Source: Balneolales bacterium
GTDB lineage: Bacteria; Bacteroidota; Rhodothermia; Balneolales; Natronogracilivirgulaceae
DNA length: 64,000 nucleotides
Direction: 5' to 3'
Assembly (NCBI GenBank): GCA_007134845.1
Contig: SLKA01000039.1
Span: 1-64,000, forward strand
The notes below the pieces were generated by a model. That model was not told the origin of the DNA and made no database searches. It saw only the letters and a program-made list of their open reading frames with translations. Positions 32,118-40,737 of this stretch are shown here, in pieces. The translations under genes were made by a program, and so were the position numbers. Position 1 is the stretch's first letter, and each line of letters opens with the position of its first letter.

Positions 32118-32147
32118 TGCAATCATACTGCAATCATACTGCAATCA
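32118..32147. repeat. 11-bp direct tandem repeat, 2.7 copies
   Basis: TGCAATCATAC TGCAATCATAC TGCAATCA. Confidence 0.9.
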
Positions 32148-32161
32148 ATCCACGCTACGGG

Positions 32162-32614
32162 CTACTCGTCACTTTCCTGTCTCTTTCGCAAAATGTAATG
32201 GTCAACCGAGCATTTGCCTGATCCGTAGAAGAAAAAAACGATCAGCAAGACCAGGATCAGCAGGGAATATTCCAGTTCCGCCGTTGGGCCGAAAAATGTG
32301 CTTCCCTGGCCGGTATAATAAATGGCACCGAGTATTACTATCGGCATTTGGGTAAAAACAGCAATGCGTGTAAGCATGCCGAAAATGATCATGATTCCAC
32401 CGGCCAGATGGGCGAATACTACATAATGGGATACTACAAATGCCGACATCGGCATGGTTTCGTCGATATAATCGTAAATAAGTGCGAGGTTTTCTACGAA
32501 ATAATACCCTTTGTAGATAAGCAGCAAACCAAGAAATACCCGGAGCCCTTCAATCCAATAATGACGTTTTTCGACAATTTGCCGGTTTAATGTTGAACTT
32601 GCTGTGGCAGTCAT
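32162..32614 (-). CDS. DoxX family membrane protein
   Basis: LRVFLGLLLIYKGYYF, HLAGGIMIIFGMLTRIAVFTQMPIV; likely start MTATASS at 32614. Confidence 0.82.
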   Translation of the reverse strand: MTATASSTLNRQIVEKRHYWIEGLRVFLGLLLIYKGYYFVENLALIYDYIDETMPMSAFVVSHYVVFAHLAGGIMIIFGMLTRIAVFTQMPIVILGAIYYTGQGSTFFGPTAELEYSLLILVLLIVFFFYGSGKCSVDHYILRKRQESDE

Positions 32615-32681
32615 ACGAATTCCTCTCTGTTTTGTGAGAAACATGGTACTGCAACCAGTTCTACAACTCGTTATCCTCAAT

Positions 32682-33443
32682 TTACAAAAAATCGGGATTC
32701 AGATTGTAAAAGCCCGATAGAACTTTTTCCACTTCCGGCCAGTCGTTACGAACACGGTCTGGCCGTTCCAGCCAAGTCTCGGTCATCACAGCAAAAAACT
32801 CATGAATATTAGTGGCAGCGTAATCGTCAATGCGGACAGGCAGCCCCTTTTCCAGTCTGAATAGCAATTTCTGATAGGATGTTTTCAGCGTAGCGGCCAT
32901 ACCCGGTTCTCCGGCCTTACGATGCCAGCTAAAATTTTCCATCGTAGCTCCCCACTCATAATCGAGCTGATGGGCGCATTCATGAAAAACGATATTGGAA
33001 CCGTCTGCCGGGTGGCGTAAATCATATGCCACCTCATCCCAGGAAAACACCAGTATACCCTGATCCCAGGATTCGCCGCTGCGGCTCTCAACACCCTCGG
33101 AGACCACCCCGTCCTCACCCGATTCACGATATGGAGCCTGGTAGTCCGAGGGATAGACAAGCACGGAGCGCAAATAGGGATACAGATCGGATACCCCGCC
33201 CATCAGCGGAACACACGCCAAAGCAGCGATGAGGAGGGTTTTCCTTTCGTCAAGATTCATCCCCCCACATCCCTCAAAGCTCTTTTCAGCCATGAAGTAA
33301 CGAGTTTTTTTCTCGAATATTTCTCGCTGCTTCGCATCCATTTTCTCATATTGCGGGATATGATCGGCAAGGATGCGTCTCCATTGTTCCGGAAACGGAA
33401 TCCGGTCCAGTTTTTTTCGTCGCAAATGCTTCAGCAGGCCCAT
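32682..33443 (-). CDS. Zinc-dependent peptidase, M90/MtfA-like
   Basis: IVFHECAHQLDYEWGATMENF; likely start MGLLKHLRRKK at 33443. Confidence 0.87.
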   Translation of the reverse strand: MGLLKHLRRKKLDRIPFPEQWRRILADHIPQYEKMDAKQREIFEKKTRYFMAEKSFEGCGGMNLDERKTLLIAALACVPLMGGVSDLYPYLRSVLVYPSDYQAPYRESGEDGVVSEGVESRSGESWDQGILVFSWDEVAYDLRHPADGSNIVFHECAHQLDYEWGATMENFSWHRKAGEPGMAATLKTSYQKLLFRLEKGLPVRIDDYAATNIHEFFAVMTETWLERPDRVRNDWPEVEKVLSGFYNLNPDFL

Positions 33444-33471
33444 AATCAGTATATTAGATGCACCCGCCCTG

Positions 33472-34416
33472 TTATGGAACCGGGGTTCCTGTGGATGCGC
33501 TCCAAATGCGGTACCACTGTTCTCGTGATAGTGCGATATCCATTGCCTCAACAGCCGCCTGCACTCTTTCCAGCTTGCCAGTACCCAGCACCGGAAAAAT
33601 TCCGGATGGATGTTGAAGCAGCCAGGACAGTGCGACCTGATCGATACCCAACCCGCCGGCATCGCCGCCAATGGAACCGAGCACCGTTTGCAGCCGCTCG
33701 GCTCTCTCAGACGATTCTGCAAACAATCTTCCGCCGGCAAGCGGAGACCAGGCCATCGGTGCTATGTGAAGCTCCTGACACTGATCTAGCGTTCCGTCAT
33801 GAAGCGGATTAATCGACATAACCGAGCATTCGATCTGATTGGCAACCAGAGAAAAAGGCAGCTGGCTTTGCAACAGTGTGAGTTGAGACGGCGTGAAATT
33901 GGATACACCAAAGTGCCTGACCTTACCCGCCTTCCGCAGCTGTTCAAAAGCCCCGGCTGTTTCATCTGCATTCATGAGGGCGTCGGGACGATGGATCAGA
34001 AGCACATCAATATAATCGGTATGCAGATTTTCCAGCGACGTTTCGACAGCCTTGACAATATATCGGGCATCCGTATTGTAGTGCTGATGTTGAATCCCCG
34101 GGCGTGTCCGGGAGTGCTGCAGACGGATGCCGCATTTGGTCACTATTTGCATGCGGTTTCGGAGGGAATCCGGAATTCGGGTTTCGCCAGCGGAAAGCGC
34201 ATCACCAAAAATCCATTCGCAGGTATAATCTCCGTAAATGTCGGCATGGTCCATGGTAGTAACCCCCATGTCCAGACATTCATGGACAAAACCATGAAGC
34301 TGATCCGGGGACATTCCCCATTCTTTCAATCGCCAGAAGCCCGCGATGATGCGTGAGCACTCCGGTCCGTCAACCCCCAGTTTCATTCGCTGTGTCATAG
34401 TAGCGGTATCCCTCAT
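33472..34416 (-). CDS. Aldo/keto reductase, YdhF-like
   Basis: MDHADIYGDY, DVLLIHRPDALMN, VRHFGVSNFTPSQL; ATGA overlap with the upstream gene. Confidence 0.93.
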   Translation of the reverse strand: MRDTATMTQRMKLGVDGPECSRIIAGFWRLKEWGMSPDQLHGFVHECLDMGVTTMDHADIYGDYTCEWIFGDALSAGETRIPDSLRNRMQIVTKCGIRLQHSRTRPGIQHQHYNTDARYIVKAVETSLENLHTDYIDVLLIHRPDALMNADETAGAFEQLRKAGKVRHFGVSNFTPSQLTLLQSQLPFSLVANQIECSVMSINPLHDGTLDQCQELHIAPMAWSPLAGGRLFAESSERAERLQTVLGSIGGDAGGLGIDQVALSWLLQHPSGIFPVLGTGKLERVQAAVEAMDIALSREQWYRIWSASTGTPVP

Positions 34417-35342
34417 GCGTAGGATTCGGTAACGGGATAGTTGTGATGATGCGCTGATGCGATTCTGTGGTCCTTGTCAAAATAAAAATCGAGACGACCC
34501 AATACGATACCGGCAAATCCGACCTGGGAAATCCAGGTTTTGCTGCCATCGGATTTCTCAAATAGCTCCGGTTCCGGCATCAGAGTGTGAGTGTGTCCGC
34601 CGATGATCAGATCAATCCCGTCAACCTGCTGAGCTACCACGCGGTCACTTACCCTATCGTCATTATAGCGGTATCCGATGTGGCTAAGACAAATCACCAT
34701 ATCACACTTGTGATAGCCCTTAAGGAGCGCCACCGTATCAGCAGAGACCTCCACCGGATCCAGATAGGTGACACCCCGGTGCAGATGAGGCAGAACCAGA
34801 TTGTCAAAAGCCACTCCGAGTCCGAAAATGCCGATCTTCACACCGGCAACCTGTCGAATAAGGAATTTCTGAATGCGAAGCCCCATCTGTGTGGTGCCGA
34901 AATCATAATTGGTGGAGACAAACGGAAAGCGCGCTTTGTTCATCACATCCTCAAAACCGCGGACTCCGTTGTCGAATTCGTGATTCCCGATGGTGGTCGC
35001 ATCGTACCCCATTTTGGACATCACCTCGAAGTCAAGGGCTCCGTTATACCTGTTGAAGTATGGCGTTCCCTGAAACACATCACCTGCATCAAGAAGAAGG
35101 CTGTCCGGATTCTCCGCACGCAGCTTCCTGATCAGCGCTGTCCTGCGCGCCACACCACCCATCCCGGCATATCTCGGTGCGGAATCCGGAAACGGTTCAA
35201 TTCTTGCATGTGTGTCATTGGTGTGCAGGATGGTGATCCGGGTTCCGGAAGCGCCAAATACACTGCCATAAGGCATGATGCTGCCCAGGCCCATTCCGGC
35301 ACCCAGCAAGACAGAATTCTGTAGAAAAGTTCGTCGATTCAT
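34413..35342 (-). CDS. Metallophosphatase, N-terminal catalytic half of a 5'-nucleotidase (UshA-like), Tat-type signal
   Basis: NRRTFLQ twin-arginine signal; ILHTNDTHARIEPFP, GDVFQGTPYFNRYNG, GNHEFDNG, GGHTH. Confidence 0.92.
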   Translation of the reverse strand: MNRRTFLQNSVLLGAGMGLGSIMPYGSVFGASGTRITILHTNDTHARIEPFPDSAPRYAGMGGVARRTALIRKLRAENPDSLLLDAGDVFQGTPYFNRYNGALDFEVMSKMGYDATTIGNHEFDNGVRGFEDVMNKARFPFVSTNYDFGTTQMGLRIQKFLIRQVAGVKIGIFGLGVAFDNLVLPHLHRGVTYLDPVEVSADTVALLKGYHKCDMVICLSHIGYRYNDDRVSDRVVAQQVDGIDLIIGGHTHTLMPEPELFEKSDGSKTWISQVGFAGIVLGRLDFYFDKDHRIASAHHHNYPVTESYA

Positions 35343-35348
35343 ATGATG

Positions 35349-36092
35349 TCAGTTTCGGATGCGCTGATCGATGTAGGGGGCGATGCTTTCACGGCCGTTC
35401 AGGTATTCTATGATGGCATCTCGTATCAGCACATCCATATTCCATCGCTCAAGCGGTTCCCAAAGCGTGGGGGCATCTCCCCCGCCATCAGCCATCCAGT
35501 TGTTCGTTGCCACCCAGTAATGCCGGTCGGGGTCCACACTGAGCGAGTCCACCAGAATATCACGAGCTTTTCCGTCAGTAATGCGAAATCGGATGCCACT
35601 CACCGCCTCCCCGTTTACCGATGCCAGTTCTTCGGCAATCTGCCTGAGCTGTGCGCCGGAAAATCGCAGAACAGTAATATAGTTCTCGAAGGGCATCAGC
35701 TCATAAATATGCCCGACGGTTATATTCCCTTCCGGCAAAGGCACCCTGAGACCACCATTGTTCATCACACTCACATCAACCCGCTTGCCCATTTCTGCCG
35801 TCGCCCGGTAGCGGACGATGTCAGCTGACAGGTTGCCAAGAGCTCCTTCGGGTTTTCCACGCTCAAACGGCCCCTCACTGATAGTTATCACGCGGTTCAT
35901 GGTTCTGCCCATATCCCGTACATAGGGTGCGATGAATTCGCTCATGGCTTCATCATCCCCGATGGTCCGGTCTATATCGTAATAGATGTGCTCTTCCTGG
36001 GCAGGTGTGTAATCGTAGCTTCGCTCTGTTGTACCACAATAGGCAAGAAAAAGTAAAGCAGTCAGCAGAAATGACAGCTTAAGTCGGTTCAT
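35349..36092 (-). CDS. 5'-nucleotidase C-terminal-domain lipoprotein
   Basis: GNLSADIVRY, NNGGLRVPLPEGNITVGHIYELMPFEN, ATNNWMADGGGD; lipobox FLAYC. Start set to MNRLKLS. Confidence 0.9.
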   Translation of the reverse strand: MNRLKLSFLLTALLFLAYCGTTERSYDYTPAQEEHIYYDIDRTIGDDEAMSEFIAPYVRDMGRTMNRVITISEGPFERGKPEGALGNLSADIVRYRATAEMGKRVDVSVMNNGGLRVPLPEGNITVGHIYELMPFENYITVLRFSGAQLRQIAEELASVNGEAVSGIRFRITDGKARDILVDSLSVDPDRHYWVATNNWMADGGGDAPTLWEPLERWNMDVLIRDAIIEYLNGRESIAPYIDQRIRN

Positions 36093-36234
36093 CTGGTTAT
36101 GATTTGATTTTCGAGGTCGGAAATAAATACCTGTGACAGAAAACCCGTTATAATGTGTATCGCTGCATCCCAATTAACACAACAAGGTGATAAATCCGGT
36201 ACTGCAGGTACTACTTGCCGGCCGGCCGGGAGTC

Positions 36235-37113
36235 TCAGCGATTTCGCATTCTGTCAAACAGCATCTGCTGGAAAGTGATTCTCTGGTAGTCACCGGGTAT
36301 CTGAAAACGTGAAACGGGAATACTTTCGGGGTTAATATCATTCATTTTTATTACTTCGGCAAGTTCGCCGCGAACCCAATGCTCTGCCCTGAGAGGCAGG
36401 TTTTCTTTAATGAACCATTGCTCGGCCGGCAGGCCGGAGAGCGACAACTGCCGGATAAGCCAGGGCTCGGAAAGGAGCCCCCAGGGCACCGAGAGTTCTT
36501 CCGTCACCCAGATATGCCATTCAGAATCACTGTTCCCCTGCCTGACGACCCACTTTTTCGCGTTGTAATCCTCAATAGTCTTTCTTTCATTGGTTTCCCT
36601 GAATGTTACATCAGGCTCTGGCGGTTGCTCCGCAGCCGACCGTCCCCTCATGGACTCCAGCATGGCTATCATCTGCTGAAGTTCCTGCTTGTTCATTATG
36701 ACCGCCTTGCGATCGGATGTGAGAAAAACAAAATCCTCCCGTCGCTGACGGAGCAGGATTCCTTCCGCCCGGATATTTCCCAGAATCTCAACGGATTCAC
36801 CTTCAGACTGCACCATCAATATGTAATCGGAATTGATAAGCAACGGTGTGCTTGATACCCAGTATTCACTTCCATCAGCCCGGATTGTGTACCTGCTTAC
36901 GGTGATACTGCCCTCAAACGTTGTGCTGCCGGCGGTTTGTGAATTGGAGATCATGCTGCCGGTTGGAGAAACTGCCTTTGCCACCGGATTTGCAAACATC
37001 ATCAAAAAGACAAGCAGTATGAGGGTGATGATGCCAATGGAAGTTGGCCGGACACGCACCACATGGTTGCATCCGGTGCGCAGAAATGTGGGGTATTTGG
37101 GTGCAGGGTTCAT
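36235..37113 (-). CDS. Uncharacterised exported/membrane-anchored protein
   Basis: Open frame with an N-terminal hydrophobic segment; TGATG overlap with mnmA. Confidence 0.75.
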   Translation of the reverse strand: MNPAPKYPTFLRTGCNHVVRVRPTSIGIITLILLVFLMMFANPVAKAVSPTGSMISNSQTAGSTTFEGSITVSRYTIRADGSEYWVSSTPLLINSDYILMVQSEGESVEILGNIRAEGILLRQRREDFVFLTSDRKAVIMNKQELQQMIAMLESMRGRSAAEQPPEPDVTFRETNERKTIEDYNAKKWVVRQGNSDSEWHIWVTEELSVPWGLLSEPWLIRQLSLSGLPAEQWFIKENLPLRAEHWVRGELAEVIKMNDINPESIPVSRFQIPGDYQRITFQQMLFDRMRNR

Positions 37114-38246
37114 CAGGATGATATTAGGTTGTCAAAAAGCGGATCGGTTGCTTTGAGGATCCATCCTCCGGCGAGCACATCATCACCCTCGTAGGCAACG
37201 AGCGCCTGTCCGGGTGTGATAGCTGTTCTGCCTTCAGGAAAGCGGACACTGATCTCATCGTCGCCGGTTAGTGTCAGGAATCCGGGTTCTCCGGTATCGT
37301 TATAACGTATTGCCGCATTCACCGGCATATCCATTTCCGTGATGCGCTCGTACTTGCCCATCACAATATTTTTTGCAATTGCTGTTGTATTCACAAGATC
37401 GGATTCTTCGCCGACAGTAATGGTATTTGTATCGGGATCAATATGCGTCACATAAACCGGTTTGCCCATGGCCAGATGAAGCCCGCGGCGCTGTCCTATG
37501 GTATAAAAAGGGTACCCTCTGTGCTTTCCGATAACATTGCCGTCACGGTCCACAAAAAGTCCGCCTTCTACCTTGTCCTGCAACCCTTCCACCCTGTCCC
37601 TCAGGAACCGGCGATAGTCGTTGTCCGGAACAAAACATATTTCGTAAGAATCTTTTTTATTGGCAACGTTAAACAGTCCGAAATCCTGGGCAAACTGACG
37701 TATTTCAGACTTGCGGTAATTTCCCAGCGGAAAGCGGGTTCGGGCAAGGTGTTTCTGGTCCACACCCCATAGTGCATAGGACTGATCCTTGTTGACATCC
37801 CTGCCTCGTGAAATCACATGGCGGCCGTTTTCCTCGCGTACGTTTGCGTAATGTCCGGTTGCGATAAAATCACATCCGAGTTTATCAGCTCTTTTGAGTA
37901 GTGCCGCCCATTTTATATGCGTATTGCAAAGGACGCACGGATTGGGTGTTCGACCCTGCATGTACTCATCGACAAAGCGCTCAATAACCCAGTCGCCGAA
38001 TTCATCCCGTATATCCACGATGAAATGGTTGAAACCGAATCTGGCGGCTACCTGCCGGGCATCGTTCATGGATTCGAGAGTGCAGCAGCCTGTTTCTTTG
38101 TTCGATTTACCGCCACTCTGGGTATAATCCCATGTTTTCATAGTAATGCCGATCACCTCATAACCCTGCTCGCTGAGCATAACGGCAGCAACCGAAGAGT
38201 CTACCCCGCCGCTCATTGCCACCAATACGCGTCCTTTGGAACTCAT
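37113..38246 (-). CDS. mnmA: tRNA-specific 2-thiouridylase MnmA
   Basis: VAMSGGVDSSVAAVML, PNPCVLCN, YTIGQRRGL. Confidence 0.97.
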   Translation of the reverse strand: MSSKGRVLVAMSGGVDSSVAAVMLSEQGYEVIGITMKTWDYTQSGGKSNKETGCCTLESMNDARQVAARFGFNHFIVDIRDEFGDWVIERFVDEYMQGRTPNPCVLCNTHIKWAALLKRADKLGCDFIATGHYANVREENGRHVISRGRDVNKDQSYALWGVDQKHLARTRFPLGNYRKSEIRQFAQDFGLFNVANKKDSYEICFVPDNDYRRFLRDRVEGLQDKVEGGLFVDRDGNVIGKHRGYPFYTIGQRRGLHLAMGKPVYVTHIDPDTNTITVGEESDLVNTTAIAKNIVMGKYERITEMDMPVNAAIRYNDTGEPGFLTLTGDDEISVRFPEGRTAITPGQALVAYEGDDVLAGGWILKATDPLFDNLISS

Positions 38247-38406
38247 AACTGTCCTGTATGAAAATATTTAATTCGCTTTGCGGTGTTGATTTACAGTGCC
38301 TTGCATTGATTCTTGCTGGCACATTGTATTCGCAAAAAGCTGAATTTATGGAAGATACCTATTTTTCCAGTTTTTCTACTTCAACCTAAACGTCAAATTG
38401 ACCGTT

Positions 38407-39729
38407 TTAGTTTTTCAACAGAACATCTCTTACGGCATCCAGTTCAGCCGTAACATGGATGGATTTTTTTTCACGGGAGACAATCGCGGTCAGTTGATCC
38501 GGCGTTTCCATGACACCGGGCAGAAGATCTTCCATTGTTTCGGGAAATTTGGCGGGATGCGCAGTGGCCAGTATGAGGCCATGCTCCGCCCCTTCCCTGA
38601 ACTCGCGGCAACCCAAATAGCCAACTGCGGTGTGAGGATCCATCAGGTAATCATATCTTTCCCAAACCTGTACAATGGCATCACGCGTCTTTTCATCATC
38701 ATACCATACCCCCTTGATGTCCCTGGCCATCGCCTGTCGATCCTGTTCATAGAGATCCATCATCCGGTCAAAATTACTTGGGTTACCCACATCCATGGCA
38801 TTGGATATTGTTCGCATGGATGGTTTTGGCTGAAAATCACCCCCGTCGAGATAGTCCGGCACAACGTGGTTTCTGTTGGTTGCTGCGATGAAGCGACTGA
38901 CGGGCAGACCCATTTTGTGAGCCATCAGTCCGGCCGTGAGGTTGCCGAAATTGCCGGATGGCACCGAACAGACAATCGGGATTGTCGGGGCGAATTGATG
39001 GGCGGTGTCCACCTGGCTTGCCAACAGTTCAACAACCGCATGGATATGGTAAACCATTTGCGGCAGCAGCCGTGCGATATTGATTGAATTTGCTGTCGTA
39101 AGCTGCTTGTTTGCCCTGATCTGTGCATCGGCAAAACATGCTTTGACCAGACGCTGGCAGTCATCAAACGTTCCATCGATTTCCAGAGCTGTGATGTTGT
39201 CTCCCAGCGTGGTGAATTGCTTCTCCTGCAGCGGGCTGACCTGGCCTGAAGGATAAAATACATATACCTCAACGCCCGGGGCCCCGTGAAACCCCCTGGC
39301 TACAGCGGCACCGGTATCGCCGGATGTTGCCGTTATAATTGTGATTTTCTCTTTTTCCTGACGGGCAAAAACCGACATCATAGCCGCCATGGTTCGGGCT
39401 CCGAAATCCTTGAACGCCAATGTGGGACCATGGAAAAGTTCCAATATGTGCATTTTTTCATCCAGGCTGATTACCGGCGCATCAAACGTAAAAGCCCGGG
39501 AGGCAATCTCACTTCGCTCAGCGGCAGTGAAATCATCACTAAGCAGAAGATCGAATAGTTTACGGGCTTTGACAGGCATGGGATCACCACTCAGATCCAG
39601 CCAGTATGAGTGTGGCATGCGGGGGAGCAATGCGGGCATGTAAAGCCCGCCGTCGGGTGCAAGGCCGCGCTTAACTGCTGTTCTGAAATCAGTTGTCTCT
39701 GCTTTGTTGCCGGTGCTGTAAAGGTGCAT
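38407..39729 (-). CDS. thrC: Threonine synthase
   Basis: HGPTLAFKDFGARTMAAMM, TATSGDTGAAVARG. Confidence 0.96.
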   Translation of the reverse strand: MHLYSTGNKAETTDFRTAVKRGLAPDGGLYMPALLPRMPHSYWLDLSGDPMPVKARKLFDLLLSDDFTAAERSEIASRAFTFDAPVISLDEKMHILELFHGPTLAFKDFGARTMAAMMSVFARQEKEKITIITATSGDTGAAVARGFHGAPGVEVYVFYPSGQVSPLQEKQFTTLGDNITALEIDGTFDDCQRLVKACFADAQIRANKQLTTANSINIARLLPQMVYHIHAVVELLASQVDTAHQFAPTIPIVCSVPSGNFGNLTAGLMAHKMGLPVSRFIAATNRNHVVPDYLDGGDFQPKPSMRTISNAMDVGNPSNFDRMMDLYEQDRQAMARDIKGVWYDDEKTRDAIVQVWERYDYLMDPHTAVGYLGCREFREGAEHGLILATAHPAKFPETMEDLLPGVMETPDQLTAIVSREKKSIHVTAELDAVRDVLLKN

Positions 39730-39749
39730 AATCGATCTGCTGTTGCGAG

Positions 39750-40709
39750 TCAGAATTCCGGTGCTACAGGATCCTCATCGGGCGTCAGAATCCTGGGACC
39801 GATGCTGTTTATGGCGGAAACGTAGATATCACTTCCAAGTTGCATCTCAGAAAAGGCCTGTTTCATCGCCAGGCCCACTTCACGTGCTTTATCCATTGAA
39901 GTACTCAGAGCAAAAACGGAAGGACCCGATCCGGAAATACTGCAGCCAAGCGCACCTGATGCAATGGCAGCCCCTTTGATCTTGTCAAAACCGGGTATGA
40001 GAAGGGATCGCACCGGTTCGAAGATGATGTCATTGAGTGACCGGCTGATCAATTCAAAATCGGCCTTCCCCAGTCCGGCAATAAGTCCGGCAAGATTGCT
40101 CCACTGAATGACGGCATCACTCAGTTTGATATGTTTCCTAAGTATCCTGCGAGAGTCCTCCGTTCGCACTTCTATGTGGGGATGGAGGATAGTACAGCAA
40201 AGATTATCGGGGTAGTCAATCGAAATGACATCAAGCGGATCGTAGCTGCGAATCAGCACAAAACCACCGAGAAGACCGGGAGCAACGTTGTCGGCGTGCG
40301 GAGAGCCGCAGGCACTGGCCTCGGCTTTCATCGCAAATGGCAGCATTTCATGCTTCTGCAACGGTCCTCCGAGCAGCTGATTGGTGGCGTAGAGTGCTGC
40401 CACCGAGCTGGCAGCACTGGAGCCCAAGCCGCTTCCGAGCGGCATCCGCTTGTGAAGCATGATGTCCACACCCCGTGCTTCATCCAAATGCTCCATAAGT
40501 GCCATAACCGCCACACCGGCTGTATTTTTTTCCGCTTCACGGGGAAGCCGTTTCTCGTCACCCGTAATTCCGGTTATCCGGACACCCGGTGTCTTTGAAA
40601 GTGTGGCTTCGACGATATCGCCGGGCTGATGGATGGCAAAACCCAGTGAATCAAAGCCACATGCCACGTTGGCGACGGTTGCAGGGGCAAATACACGGAT
40701 GCTGTTCAT
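39750..40709 (-). CDS. thrB: Homoserine kinase
   Basis: GHMP fold; MPLGSGLGSSAASSVAALYATNQL. Confidence 0.95.
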   Translation of the reverse strand: MNSIRVFAPATVANVACGFDSLGFAIHQPGDIVEATLSKTPGVRITGITGDEKRLPREAEKNTAGVAVMALMEHLDEARGVDIMLHKRMPLGSGLGSSAASSVAALYATNQLLGGPLQKHEMLPFAMKAEASACGSPHADNVAPGLLGGFVLIRSYDPLDVISIDYPDNLCCTILHPHIEVRTEDSRRILRKHIKLSDAVIQWSNLAGLIAGLGKADFELISRSLNDIIFEPVRSLLIPGFDKIKGAAIASGALGCSISGSGPSVFALSTSMDKAREVGLAMKQAFSEMQLGSDIYVSAINSIGPRILTPDEDPVAPEF

Positions 40710-40737
40710 ATTCTGTTTTCCATTTCTGTTTTCCCGT

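Noticed and set aside
31859-32122. 87-aa minus ORF containing the xLxxY pentapeptide array
   Set aside because: As a real gene: it starts in non-conserved spacer and ends antisense inside ftsE. Kept only as a description of the DNA repeat.
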